This document shows positions 1-8,627 of a stretch of 28,179 nucleotides of DNA, in pieces. The stretch lies in assembly GCA_964501945.1 (NCBI GenBank), contig CAZCTY010000011.1, positions 1 to 28,179 of the forward strand, read 5' to 3'. Position numbers and translations under genes: made by a program. The stretch comes from 21-14-0-10-32-9 sp964501945 (GTDB lineage: Archaea > Nanobdellota > Nanobdellia > Woesearchaeales > 21-14-0-10-32-9). The first letter of the stretch is position 1. Each line of letters opens with the position of its first letter. The notes below the pieces were generated by a model. That model searched no databases. It was not told the origin of the DNA and worked only from the letters and a program-made list of their open reading frames with translations.

Positions 1-3000
1 CACCGCCATTTTTATCCTCATCATCTTCACTGTCTTCCTCATCATCCTTATCATCCTTATCATCCTTATCGTCAACATCTTCGTCTTCGTCATCATCTCC
101 AAAACCATTGCCTGAAGACGTACTATATGCATGAGTAATAGACACGGTTTTGTTTAAAGTATTATTCCAATCAAAAATAGCCTCAACAAAAATATCCATT
201 ACATCATCTAAACCATCAATAAAACAACTACCTCTCTCACTATCAACAAAACAAACTTCCTCAGAACCATCATTAACAGAATAATTAACAGAACCTTCAG
301 TGCTTAAACTAACAGTTAAAAGAATCCTCTCAGAGGTTATAATGTCCCCCTCATCTAAAGACCTTATATCTAATGAGAGAGTGTCAAAAACATTTACCTC
401 AAACGTTTTCATATCAGAACTATAATTTTTACCATCCGTGTCATTTACAAAAACTTTTAATTCATAAACACCATCAGGCAAGTTTAATCTTTTCGTGCCG
501 CAATTCGGCAAATCAACGATATCACCATTAACCTCAGCCCAACAAGAATCTAAACTGGACGAATCAGACATAGAATATCTAAGTAATACTTCATGAGAAG
601 TATAAACCCTACCATCCACAATAGAGGCAATCTCAACATCAATAGGTGCAGATTCTAAATAAACATCCCACGAAACAGAATTATTATTAACACCATTAGA
701 TACAACGAATTTTACAACGTTTTCACCGAGCTCAAAATCCAAAGCCCTAAAAATAAAATTATTATTCTCACTAACTAACTCATCATTAACAAACCAATAA
801 TAATCCAAATCCGCATCATTGTAATCATAGCTTTCCTGAGAAAAAATAACACTCTCATCACGAGGCTTAGATAAACTCAAAGAACTAGGCCTATATGAAG
901 AGATTTGAGGAGTAGAATTTACAACAGTTATTTTACCAGATAATTCTTTAAATTCAAAATTAGCAGATTCATTATGCCTTAATAAAAAATCATAAACACC
1001 AAGACCCAAATCTTTTTCAAAAATTATGTCCTCACCAGTCTTAACTAAGTCATCGTTTAAAAATAATTCTAAAGAAGACTCAACACTTTTAGAATCAGAC
1101 GAGACTTGAAGAGATATAGAGTCATTAACTCTCAAATCACCCCCCTCACCATTAAATAAAAGAGAGAACTGAGGAACTTTCTTAGAACTGTTAGTAACCT
1201 CAAATGAATGAACATCAGAACTAAAGTTCAAACCATCTGAATTATTAACAAACACTTGAATGTAGTAATCACCATTATACAAAGTTTTATTGAAAGCAGA
1301 ACAACCAGATAAGTCAAATTTTTCATCGTTTAAATAATACCAACAATCAACGACATCAATAGGATTTGAAACTGAGAAATTGATAAACGTACGATTATCA
1401 GAGATAACCTGCCCATCTAAAGGAGAGAGCAAATCAACATCTAAAGAAATAGGCTCTAAGTTAATAACCCAAGAAACAGAATTATTACTAAAACCATTAG
1501 ATACAATTAAATCAACATCATAAGAACCTAAAGAATACGAAGAAGACTCAAAGACAAAATCTTCCCCTTCAAAGACTAATTCATCATCAACAAACCAATA
1601 ATAAGAAAGAGACAAATCATTATTATCAAAACTAGAAAAAGAAAACACGACGGACTCGTTTCTCAAAGAACTAACAGCCCCAGGAGGTGGAGACACATCT
1701 TCAATTTGAGGCGTAGAATTAATAACAGATACAATACGAGATTTCTCTAAAAGATTAAAATTTTCAGATTCATTATGCCTAATAGAGAACTCATGATTAC
1801 CAACACCTAAATCAAATTCCTCTTCAATGACGCTTTCATTAGAAACAATGAAGGAACCGTCTAAAAATAATTCTAAAGCAGATTCCCCCTCATTTAAAAT
1901 ACCTTCAACAGTCACAGAAGCAGAATCATTAAAACTTACGTCTTGCTCGACTCCATCGATGGATAATTCAAAATCAGGATTATTTTTGAAAACATGAAAA
2001 GATACAGACGTAGAATTCTGAGCGCCCTCAGTAGATTCAGCAAACAAACTAATAGTATACTCACCAGAATGATTAATTTCCTCAACGCTTAATACTACTT
2101 CACCTTCTTGATTAGATGATGAGAAAATATTAACATCTAAAGGATCAAAAATATTAAAATTAACATCAGAAATATCATCTTCTGATGAGGCAGACCAAGA
2201 AATGGTTAAATCATCCTCACCAAATTCCAATTCGGATTTAGATTTACTAATAGAAACATAAACTGGATTGAGAGGGTCAGGTTCAGGCTCATCATCTTCA
2301 CCATTTTCAGGAAGCTCGCCTGTTTCTAAAAAATTAATAGCGTTATAAACGTTAATACGTTTATACGACCTAAGGTTATCACTAATAGTAATCCCCGATT
2401 CTTTTAATAAACTATTAATTTGCAAAGGCGACATAACTTCACCTTTTTCATCCAAGTACTGATTAAGCAAAGCAATAGCACCAGAAACATGAGGAGTTGC
2501 CATAGAAGTACCACTAAGGGCTGCAGCATTTCCTCCTGGAAGCGTAGATAAAATGTCAGTACCTGGCGCTACTATCATATCGCGCGACCATCTATTAGAA
2601 AAGCCAGATATAGAATCTGATTTAGTAGTAGAACCCACCCTTATAGTACTCTGAACACAAGCAGGAGCTCCAACCCTATTAGATAGACCATCATTACCTG
2701 TAGCCGCCACAACCGAAATACCCTCCGCGACAGCAGAATTAATAGCATTCTCATAGACATCGCAATAACTACTATAAGAACCCCCTCCCAAACTCATGCT
2801 GATAATAGTAATATTATAATCATCCGCCTTATTAATACAATAATTAATACCAGCCAAAACACTATTGTAAGTGCCATCCCCTACATCATTCAATGATTTG
2901 ACAGCCACAATACTAGCACTAGGCGCCACACCTTTAAGAGAACCATCAGCAGCAACAATACCTGCAACATGAGTTCCATGACCATGAACATCCCTAGGCG

Positions 3001-3727
3001 TATCTTGAGCCGTAATAAAATCCTCCCCAGCAATGACTTTCTCACAATCACCAGATAAAAATTGCTCATCAGAACAACCACCAAGAGCAGGATGCGTATA
3101 ATCAACACCAGTATCAATCACACAAACAGACTGACCCTCACCTGTTAGAGAAACACCGCCAAAGTCTAAACCCCACACAGAATCAGCACCAATAATACCC
3201 ACCGAATCACTCAAATACGTGGAAACCTCCATGTTTTCATGAATACTTTTAACAAAAGGAGAATTTACTAAGTACTCGTATGCCTGAGGAGATATGGACG
3301 CGGAAAAGCCATTAAAAGCATCATATTCATAAAAAAGCTCTTCAACCTGAGAATTACTAATAGAATAATCCCTAATAAAATCCTGTGCTTTAGAAATCTC
3401 CTCAGAAGATAAACCGCTTACTTTCGCCGCCCAAGAAGAAATATCCTCAGGCTCCGCCAACATAACAACAACATCAATTGAGCCTTGATCAGCCGAAGGC
3501 TGAGAGAAAAAATTAAATAACCTGTTTAAAAAACCAGAAGGCTCTTCATGAAACTCTTCAATCAAGTCCTCAATTAAATGACCAACATCATCACGAACCT
3601 GAAACTCATTACTAGATGGAACCTCTAATTCTAAGCCATTAATATCAAAAGAAGATTGAGCAAAAGAAATACCACTAAGTAAAAACACAAGTAAAACAAA
3701 AAAAGATGATAAAAATAACTTCTTCAT
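1..3727 (-). CDS. Secreted subtilisin-like serine protease (S8) with tandem Ig-like modules, 3' end beyond window
   Basis: A reading frame stays open from the ATG at 3727 to the left edge (about 1242 codons seen), so the C-terminus is missing. Residues 1-24 form a signal peptide (MKKLFLSS, then a hydrophobic core). Residues of about 45-190 look like an I9 inhibitor-type propeptide. The S8 domain holds the full catalytic set: D205 in VIDTGVDYTHP, H250 in HGHGTHVAG, oxyanion N345 in AATGNDG and S408 in SGTSMATPHVSG. After an acidic hinge near residue 470 come Ig/PKD-like beta modules, including a roughly 267-residue unit present twice, rich in N-x-S/T sequons. The visible end is an Asp/Glu/Lys tail. 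It is probably exported by Sec and cell-surface or extracellular; a membrane anchor may lie off the edge. A TATA box and a GAGGT ribosome site precede the ATG. The protease call is secure; the substrate is unknown. Confidence 0.93.
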   Translation of the reverse strand, partial: MKKLFLSSFFVLLVFLLSGISFAQSSFDINGLELEVPSSNEFQVRDDVGHLIEDLIEEFHEEPSGFLNRLFNFFSQPSADQGSIDVVVMLAEPEDISSWAAKVSGLSSEEISKAQDFIRDYSISNSQVEELFYEYDAFNGFSASISPQAYEYLVNSPFVKSIHENMEVSTYLSDSVGIIGADSVWGLDFGGVSLTGEGQSVCVIDTGVDYTHPALGGCSDEQFLSGDCEKVIAGEDFITAQDTPRDVHGHGTHVAGIVAADGSLKGVAPSASIVAVKSLNDVGDGTYNSVLAGINYCINKADDYNITIISMSLGGGSYSSYCDVYENAINSAVAEGISVVAATGNDGLSNRVGAPACVQSTIRVGSTTKSDSISGFSNRWSRDMIVAPGTDILSTLPGGNAAALSGTSMATPHVSGAIALLNQYLDEKGEVMSPLQINSLLKESGITISDNLRSYKRINVYNAINFLETGELPENGEDDEPEPDPLNPVYVSISKSKSELEFGEDDLTISWSASSEDDISDVNFNIFDPLDVNIFSSSNQEGEVVLSVEEINHSGEYTISLFAESTEGAQNSTSVSFHVFKNNPDFELSIDGVEQDVSFNDSASVTVEGILNEGESALELFLDGSFIVSNESVIEEEFDLGVGNHEFSIRHNESENFNLLEKSRIVSVINSTPQIEDVSPPPGAVSSLRNESVVFSFSSFDNNDLSLSYYWFVDDELVFEGEDFVFESSSYSLGSYDVDLIVSNGFSNNSVSWVINLEPISLDVDLLSPLDGQVISDNRTFINFSVSNPIDVVDCWYYLNDEKFDLSGCSAFNKTLYNGDYYIQVFVNNSDGLNFSSDVHSFEVTNSSKKVPQFSLLFNGEGGDLRVNDSISLQVSSDSKSVESSLELFLNDDLVKTGEDIIFEKDLGLGVYDFLLRHNESANFEFKELSGKITVVNSTPQISSYRPSSLSLSKPRDESVIFSQESYDYNDADLDYYWFVNDELVSENNNFIFRALDFELGENVVKFVVSNGVNNNSVSWDVYLESAPIDVEIASIVDGRVYTSHEVLLRYSMSDSSSLDSCWAEVNGDIVDLPNCGTKRLNLPDGVYELKVFVNDTDGKNYSSDMKTFEVNVFDTLSLDIRSLDEGDIITSERILLTVSLSTEGSVNYSVNDGSEEVCFVDSERGSCFIDGLDDVMDIFVEAIFDWNNTLNKTVSITHAYSTSSGNGFGDDDEDEDVDDKDDKDDKDDEEDSEDDEDKNGG
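44..70. repeat. Three perfect copies of a 9-bp unit coding Asp-Lys-Asp
   Basis: The unit atccttatc occurs three times without change on the + strand. On the coding (-) strand it gives the D-D-K-D-D-K pattern inside the acidic tail of the S8 protease. Perfect short tandem units like this can change copy number by slippage, so the tail length may vary between strains. Confidence 0.85.
370..1985 (-). repeat. Diverged in-frame tandem duplication (about 801 bp per unit) in the protease gene
   Basis: Several landmarks recur 801 bases apart in the same frame: RHNESENF near residue 650 and RHNESANF near 917; YYWFVDDELV and YYWFVNDELV; and a CW pair at 1340-1345 and 539-544. Each unit seems to hold three beta-sandwich segments: one ending at VNSTPQI, one with YYWFV, and one with a CW...C pair that may form a disulfide. 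The copies have diverged in the remaining positions, so the duplication is old. Outer limits are approximate. Confidence 0.8.
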
Positions 3728-3733
3728 ACACAA

Positions 3734-3781
3734 ACCTCAACTTAACTAATAAGAGAAAAAACACGAAGCCACATTTATAAA
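3734..3781 (-). promoter_or_regulatory. TATA box and ribosome binding site of the S8 protease gene
   Basis: On the - strand TTTATAAA lies at 3774-3781, about 50 bases before the ATG at 3727, which predicts a leader of about 25 bases. GAGGT at 3734-3738 sits 6 bases before the ATG. The promoter lies in the short gap after secD, so the protease has its own transcript. Confidence 0.7.
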
Positions 3782-3788
3782 CATTACT

Positions 3789-3796
3789 AAAAAAAA
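3789..3796 (-). terminator. Oligo-T terminator after secD
   Basis: Eight T residues on the - strand follow directly after the TAA stop of secD, with no hairpin. Archaeal RNA polymerase ends transcription at such T runs. It lies just upstream of the protease promoter. Confidence 0.6.
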
Positions 3797-5428
3797 TTAA
3801 TCCTCAACCAATATTTCAAGAATCGCAGCGAAAGCAGGTCTAGTAATCAAAACACCCATAGTCACACCGACAACAGTAGTGAGCGCGAAGCCTTTCAAAA
3901 GACCAGCACCAGCGAACCACAAAGGAATCATAGCAACAGCCAAGGTAGCATAAGCAGCCATAATAATAAAAAAAGCCCTACCAACACGCTTCTTCCAAGA
4001 CTCCTGCTCAGACGACTTAGATTTTTTGTTCTTTTTTAAAGTCTCATCACTAATAATAATTTGATCATCAACACCAGACCCAACAGCTATGATTATAGCC
4101 GCAACAGCCGCAATATCCATACGCCAACCAATAGCCGCAGCAAAACCAAGAATCAAAATAACCTCAGATAAAATAGTTACAATAATAGGAATGGTAACCT
4201 TCCACTCCCTATACCTAACAGAGATAATAACACTAACAGCTAAAATTGCAAATAACCCCGCGAGCAAAGCATTCCTAATAAAACCCTCACCTAGAGCAGG
4301 ACTGATAGAATCCATCTTTACAACATCTAACTTAACAGGCAAACTACCCGTAGATAAAATAGCCTGAAGATTCCTCATATCTTGCAAAGCATTATCCCTC
4401 GCCTCTCTTTGAGAACCTCCTTCAGCAGAACCAGAAATACTTATCCTCGTAACCGCCTGACCCCTCAAAGAAGCAGAAATTCTAAGCTCATCAACTAATT
4501 CCCCATCCAATAATAAAGTAATATTTTCAGATAAATAACCTTGCTCGCCAACGCCCTCAACGGATAAATTCCCAGTAGCATCAGCCATACGATTAGCAGC
4601 TTCCTGACTTAAAGTAATACCAAACTCAAACCCACAAAAATAATTACCAGCCTCGCCATCACACGAAGTTATACGAGAATTCTCCCCCGTTGTATAAACA
4701 AATATTATATCACGCTCACCAGGTAAGAAAACAGGAACGTCCCCAACAAAACCCTCAAATAAACCTTGCTGAGATAATAAATCAGCAACCTCATCCTCGT
4801 TGACACCAGGAATCTCTGCGGAAATGAAAACATTACCAAACAAATCATTAGTACTCCTAACAGTTATATCACTAAGTCCGAACGCATTAAGCCTCTGCTC
4901 CATGCCTCTGACAGTCATATCAAGAGTCTCAGATGTAACATTACCACTAGGCTCTAATAAAACACGAGTACCTCCTTCTAAATCAAGACCTTTCCTAATA
5001 TTATTAGAAGGCCTATCATAAACATTTAAACCAACATCTTGAAAACGCTCAACGACGACTTCTTCTCCATCCTCATCAACAACAGTATCGTTAATAAGAC
5101 GCTGAGTTAAATAATACGTCATCTGGTTTGTCCTAACATTAAATGTCTGACCCTCCTCAATCCCCTCAAGGGCAGAATAAAATTCTTGAGCAGAAGATAT
5201 ATCAACGTTATCAACAGCGATAACAAATTCCCTCGCAGTAGGACGAATGTTTTGAGAAGGATTAGTCATAGGCCTAGGAGATGCCTCCGCAGCAGCACTA
5301 CCCTCATCAACAGTCCTAATAGCAGCACCTTCCTGAAAAACAGGCCTAATAAATATAACTGCTAATAGCAAGAAAACTAATAAAATGATAACTTTCCTAT
5401 TCCCAAAAACTTTTTTTAATTTAGACAT
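3797..5428 (-). CDS. secD: Protein-export membrane protein SecD
   Basis: SecD works with SecF in the cytoplasmic membrane and helps the Sec translocon by pulling on exported proteins from outside. The 543-residue protein has a first membrane helix at about 13-31, a large external domain, and a five-helix C-terminal block from about 388 onward. The RND-type signature AVGSGVDDQIIISDE lies near residue 446 and matches archaeal SecD, including the conserved Asp pair. The block RKGLDLEGGTRVLLEP near 145-160 is the standard SecD D1 motif. The ATG at 5428 follows the secF stop by one base, so the two are translationally coupled. The archaeal order secF then secD is seen here. Call secure. Confidence 0.96.
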   Translation of the reverse strand: MSKLKKVFGNRKVIILLVFLLLAVIFIRPVFQEGAAIRTVDEGSAAAEASPRPMTNPSQNIRPTAREFVIAVDNVDISSAQEFYSALEGIEEGQTFNVRTNQMTYYLTQRLINDTVVDEDGEEVVVERFQDVGLNVYDRPSNNIRKGLDLEGGTRVLLEPSGNVTSETLDMTVRGMEQRLNAFGLSDITVRSTNDLFGNVFISAEIPGVNEDEVADLLSQQGLFEGFVGDVPVFLPGERDIIFVYTTGENSRITSCDGEAGNYFCGFEFGITLSQEAANRMADATGNLSVEGVGEQGYLSENITLLLDGELVDELRISASLRGQAVTRISISGSAEGGSQREARDNALQDMRNLQAILSTGSLPVKLDVVKMDSISPALGEGFIRNALLAGLFAILAVSVIISVRYREWKVTIPIIVTILSEVILILGFAAAIGWRMDIAAVAAIIIAVGSGVDDQIIISDETLKKNKKSKSSEQESWKKRVGRAFFIIMAAYATLAVAMIPLWFAGAGLLKGFALTTVVGVTMGVLITRPAFAAILEILVED

Positions 5429-5429
5429 T

Positions 5430-6401
5430 TTAACTCTTATCCTTACTCTCCAAATACCACCTTAATAAGCCCGCGTTTTGAACCCAAGTGTTAATTAAAT
5501 CAACAAGCAAACCAATCATCATAATAAGCATTATCTCCTGTAGAACAGGGGACTCCGCAACAATAAACGCCACAGTTATAGCCACAAGCGTTGTAACACT
5601 CATCATCAAGCCAGTACTAAAAGCACTTTTAATCCTATCTTTAATAGAACCAGACGTGCCTTTTAAAGTTCTCATGTTAAGAACAATATTCGCATCAACA
5701 CTGTACCCAATAAGCATTAAAAAAGCAGCAATACCTGCTGTGCCAATGCTTATACCGAGCAAGTTAATCACGGCAAGAGTTACAATAATATCAGAAAAAG
5801 AAGATACAATAGTTAAAACACTAGGAACAACGGATTTAAAGTATAAGAAAATAACAATACCCATAAAAATAAAAGCAACTAATAACGCAACAAGAGTTTG
5901 CTGGAAGAAAGCAGCACCCAAAGAAGACCCAATAGTCTCAGTGCTAACATCTCCATCCTCTGCGCCCGTCTTCTCCTTAACTAATTGATCAAACCTATTT
6001 AACTCCTCATCTAATTCAGGAGGCAAATTAGACTCCACTAATACACCAACGCGCCTACCAGCATCCTCAATGCCCCGAACATTTACATCATAATCTGGAA
6101 ACGCATTTTCTAAATCAAGCAATAAAGAATCTTTATCAATACTTTCTTTTAAAACAGTTACAGAAACACCACCACTAAGAGTTACACCCTTATTCATGAA
6201 ATCCCCTGTGGTTGCAAGTTTGAAACCTATTAAAAAAATCGCTATTAAAAACAATAAAACAGGAATTAAAATTAACTTTTTATAATTAGAATCATAAAAC
6301 GAACTAGACGCTACAACCGGCTTTTCCCTGACAGGTTTTTTCTTAGACAAAGCAGATTTCTTCTTTTTGTCTTTTCTTCTCTGACGCTGAGCTCTCCCCA
6401 T
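5430..6401 (-). CDS. secF: Protein-export membrane protein SecF
   Basis: SecF is the partner of SecD in the membrane. The protein has a very basic N-terminus (MGRAQRQRRKDKKKK), a first membrane helix (LILIPVLLFLIAIFLIGF), an external domain starting with TLSGGVSVTV, and a five-helix block with the SecF motif LIGYSVDANIVLNMR. The frame extends back to a TTG at 6431, but the ATG at 6401 is the better start: AAGGT lies 7 bases before it, and a TATA box at 6451-6460 would start the mRNA near 6430. That gives 323 residues. The gene is first in a two-gene operon with secD. Confidence 0.95.
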   Translation of the reverse strand: MGRAQRQRRKDKKKKSALSKKKPVREKPVVASSSFYDSNYKKLILIPVLLFLIAIFLIGFKLATTGDFMNKGVTLSGGVSVTVLKESIDKDSLLLDLENAFPDYDVNVRGIEDAGRRVGVLVESNLPPELDEELNRFDQLVKEKTGAEDGDVSTETIGSSLGAAFFQQTLVALLVAFIFMGIVIFLYFKSVVPSVLTIVSSFSDIIVTLAVINLLGISIGTAGIAAFLMLIGYSVDANIVLNMRTLKGTSGSIKDRIKSAFSTGLMMSVTTLVAITVAFIVAESPVLQEIMLIMMIGLLVDLINTWVQNAGLLRWYLESKDKS

Positions 6402-6408
6402 AACTATG

Positions 6409-6460
6409 ACCTTAAAGAAGAGGATAAACAATTAATTAATAAACGTTTTGGTTATAAAAA
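6409..6460 (-). promoter_or_regulatory. secF promoter and ribosome binding site
   Basis: TTTTTATAAC on the - strand at 6451-6460 is a TATA box; transcription should start near 6430. AAGGT at 6409-6413, spaced 7 bases from the ATG at 6401, decides that start over the TTG at 6431. Confidence 0.6.
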
Positions 6461-6502
6461 AGAGATTGAAAGACTACAAAAACCTAAAATGAAAGAATAA
6501 AA

Positions 6503-7303
6503 TTATAATTTAAAATATGAAAGCATTTTCTCCTCAATATCATGAAGCTTGCCAGGAATTATTAAACTATGAAGAGGCTCACCAAAATCTTTACTCAATA
6601 ACTCTTTAATAGACCCTGCAATAATTAATTGAGACGGCTGACCCAACCTTGCAATGCCAACAACTAAAGAATCCTCACATAAAACCCCTCCTTTGTTTTT
6701 CTCCTCTAGTTTTAACAAAATTTTCAAAGCCTGATTAACAGTCATAAACCTGGGAGGCTCAGGAATATCAATACCTTTTTTTAAATTCTCCAAGCTAGGC
6801 TCCGCCGTTTTAATATCAAGCAAACAAAGAGTGTGAAGCCCCCTCTCAAAATTACTTTTTAAAACATCATACGGAGTATTAGGAAGCCAATTACCATCAT
6901 CAAAAACAATGCTTGCAACACGACCAAACCTGTATAAATCTAAACCAACGTTACCAACAGCGTTAATAACAGACGCGTTATTGATAACCTTAACCTCGAT
7001 GTTCCTCTCCTTAGCCCTAATAAATAAATCAGAGTGGGTAGTAGCACCAAAAACATCACCGACAACGACAAAAGAAACAACAGAATCCGAAGCTAAACCG
7101 AGCATTTTATCCGCTTCTTTTTCAACTAAATCCCTAGACGCTAAAGTAAATTTTTTACCAACAAGCCTCTCTAAGCCCTCAAAAGCATTAGATTTAGAAG
7201 TGTAACTTTCAAAAAATACATGCTCTGATTTTTTTAGAGCCTCAAGACCCCTAAGAGATATATCTTTTTCATCACCAAGACCAATACCAACCATGAATAA
7301 CAT
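6503..7303 (-). CDS. dphB: Diphthine synthase (diphthamide biosynthesis methyltransferase)
   Basis: The enzyme transfers methyl groups from S-adenosylmethionine to the modified histidine of elongation factor 2, the second stage of diphthamide synthesis. The 266 residues match the tetrapyrrole-methylase-like family: start MLFMVGIGLGDEKDISLRGLEAL, a Gly-rich loop VVGDVFGATTHSDL near 80-93, and NNASVINAVGNVGLDLYRFG near 107-126. The usual GDP in the Gly-rich loop reads GDV here, a mild variant. The ATG at 7303 is chosen over the one at 7294 because family members start with ML-x-x-(V/I)G. It has its own gap from secF and lies head to head with the gene at 7393. This function is confined to archaea and eukaryotes. 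Confidence 0.95.
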   Translation of the reverse strand: MLFMVGIGLGDEKDISLRGLEALKKSEHVFFESYTSKSNAFEGLERLVGKKFTLASRDLVEKEADKMLGLASDSVVSFVVVGDVFGATTHSDLFIRAKERNIEVKVINNASVINAVGNVGLDLYRFGRVASIVFDDGNWLPNTPYDVLKSNFERGLHTLCLLDIKTAEPSLENLKKGIDIPEPPRFMTVNQALKILLKLEEKNKGGVLCEDSLVVGIARLGQPSQLIIAGSIKELLSKDFGEPLHSLIIPGKLHDIEEKMLSYFKL

Positions 7304-7357
7304 AAAGATTGGAAAACAGACCCTATTAAAAAAGATTTATGAAAAAAAATAAAAAAA

Positions 7358-7365
7358 CTTATAAC
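7358..7365 (+). promoter_or_regulatory. Candidate TATA box of the 7393-8627 operon
   Basis: CTTATAAC is centred about 31 bases before the ATG at 7393, giving a leader of only a few bases. The element is weaker than others in the window. It lies in the divergent gap with dphB. Confidence 0.35.
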
Positions 7366-7392
7366 AAGACAAAAAAAAGATAAAAATAACAC

Positions 7393-8034
7393 ATGAGAAA
7401 ATTTGAAAAAAAACAAAAAATTTTATTAATTATAATAATTACAATACTATTCTCGACACTAATAATAAGTCAAATGATACCAGAAAAACAAAAAAATTGC
7501 GAGGAAGGAGAAGCAATAATATTAACAGCGCCTAAAGGCGCAATGGGCTTTGGACACACAGCTTTACTAATTAAAGATGGAGATGAATGGAAATACTTTT
7601 CTTGGCAAGCAAAAAAAGTCGTCTACACAACCGTACCAACGCACGCAATGAAAGATTTGGATGCGTTTAATGAATGGATTAAAAAAAACAACACGATACA
7701 AAGCTACATAGCAAATTTTACATCAGCACTAAAAATAAAAGGAGATTTTAAAGAGAGCCTTAAAAAATCAGAAGAAATGTTTAATGAATACATAAAAAAA
7801 CAAAACCAAGAAAAAGAAAACCTAAACTACTCAGAGCTAAAGCTTAACACAGAGTATAATTTTATGTTCAATAACTGCGTCAAAGTAATATATGATATTT
7901 TAAAAGAGAGCAAAGTTCAATGCGGGAGAAAATTTAAAGAACTTGTAAATAAACCAAGCATCATATCTAATGTTGCAAAAAAACAATTTAAAACACAATT
8001 ACAAACAAAAGAATTTTTTCAACAAAGAATATAA
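7393..8034 (+). CDS. Membrane-anchored protein with predicted permuted papain-like (NlpC/P60, LRAT-type) fold
   Basis: I do not recognise a named family. Residues 10-28 are strongly hydrophobic (LLIIIITILF) after a basic start, so this is a signal anchor with the rest outside the cell. The remaining part has GFGHTALLI (H55) early and EYNFMFNNCVKVIYDIL (Y155, N161, C162) late. A strand with GH followed much later by YN...NC at the start of a helix is the layout of circularly permuted papain-like enzymes such as LRAT, YiiX or PPPDE types, where His comes before Cys. If so, H55 and C162 would be the catalytic pair, acting on an amide or ester. It precedes the HD gene by 17 bases, so the two are probably cotranscribed. 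Gene real; fold is inference from motifs. Confidence 0.8.
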   Translation: MRKFEKKQKILLIIIITILFSTLIISQMIPEKQKNCEEGEAIILTAPKGAMGFGHTALLIKDGDEWKYFSWQAKKVVYTTVPTHAMKDLDAFNEWIKKNNTIQSYIANFTSALKIKGDFKESLKKSEEMFNEYIKKQNQEKENLNYSELKLNTEYNFMFNNCVKVIYDILKESKVQCGRKFKELVNKPSIISNVAKKQFKTQLQTKEFFQQRI

Positions 8035-8051
8035 AATAAAAAAAAGGTAAT

Positions 8052-8627
8052 ATGAATATGGATAAAGTACAAAGAGCACTAAACACAGCATACACAATAC
8101 ACAAAAACCAAAAGAGAAAAAGAAGCCAAACACCTTACTTCGTACACATAATAGACACTGCAAAATATTTAATGTATGAAACACGAGACGAGGACATAAT
8201 AAGTGCAGGATTATTACATGATGCTTTAGAAGATACGAATTACAGCGAGGAAGAACTAAAAAAAGATTTCGGAGAGCGAGTATACAAACTAGTAAAATTT
8301 TGCACAGAAAAAGAAAACAAACCAAACAACACAGATGAAGAACAGAAAAAAACATGGAGAATGAGAAAAGAGAAAACAATAAAGAAAATAGAAAACGCAA
8401 CAGAAGAACAAGCACTAGTACTATGCGCAGATAAAACATCTAACCTCCTATCAATGAACGAAGACCTCTCAAGCGATGAAAATTTATGGGACAAGTTTAA
8501 TGGAACAAAAAAAGAAGTACAATGGTATTATGAAGAAATAGAGAGAGAACTCGAGAAAAAAATAAAAAACAACAGAATATTTAAAACATATAAAGAATTA
8601 AATAAAAAAATAAAAAAAAATAATTAA
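8052..8627 (+). CDS. HD-domain phosphohydrolase, RelA/SpoT (HD_4/Mesh1)-like stand-alone hydrolase
   Basis: The metal-dependent HD fold is visible in order: H32 in TPYFVHIIDTAKYL, H56-D57 in AGLLHDALEDT (with E60-D61), and D127 in LCADKTSNL. This is the pattern of the hydrolase half of RelA/SpoT proteins and of Mesh1, which cleave (p)ppGpp or related nucleotides. There is no synthetase or TGS domain in the 191 residues. Bases AAAGGT at 8043-8048 lie 3 bases before the ATG at 8052 and 9 bases before a second in-frame ATG at 8058, so the true start could be either. The poly-Lys end overlaps the convergent gene at 8624 by four bases. The actual substrate cannot be told; pyrophosphohydrolase activity is the likeliest role. 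Confidence 0.88.
   Translation: MNMDKVQRALNTAYTIHKNQKRKRSQTPYFVHIIDTAKYLMYETRDEDIISAGLLHDALEDTNYSEEELKKDFGERVYKLVKFCTEKENKPNNTDEEQKKTWRMRKEKTIKKIENATEEQALVLCADKTSNLLSMNEDLSSDENLWDKFNGTKKEVQWYYEEIERELEKKIKNNRIFKTYKELNKKIKKNN
8604..8620 (-). terminator. Oligo-T terminator of the SurA-like gene inside the convergent HD gene
   Basis: On the - strand, just past the stop at 8624, there are runs of nine T (8612-8620) and seven T (8604-8610). On the + strand these same bases are Lys codons at the end of the HD gene. An archaeal terminator thus sits within a neighbour's coding sequence. Confidence 0.5.

Noticed and set aside
2890..3117. 75-codon frame within the protease gene
   Set aside because: Shifted frame of the catalytic domain, where D205 and H250 are coded in the main frame; the product is Leu/Val repeats.
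5488..5988. 166-codon frame on the + strand inside secF
   Set aside because: Antisense to conserved SecF sequence, low-complexity Ile/Thr/Lys product and no promoter at leaderless spacing.
7999..8439. Hydrophobic 146-codon frame opposite the HD gene
   Set aside because: Antisense Leu/Phe/Cys-rich product arising from A-rich coding sequence; looks like a membrane protein only because of base composition.
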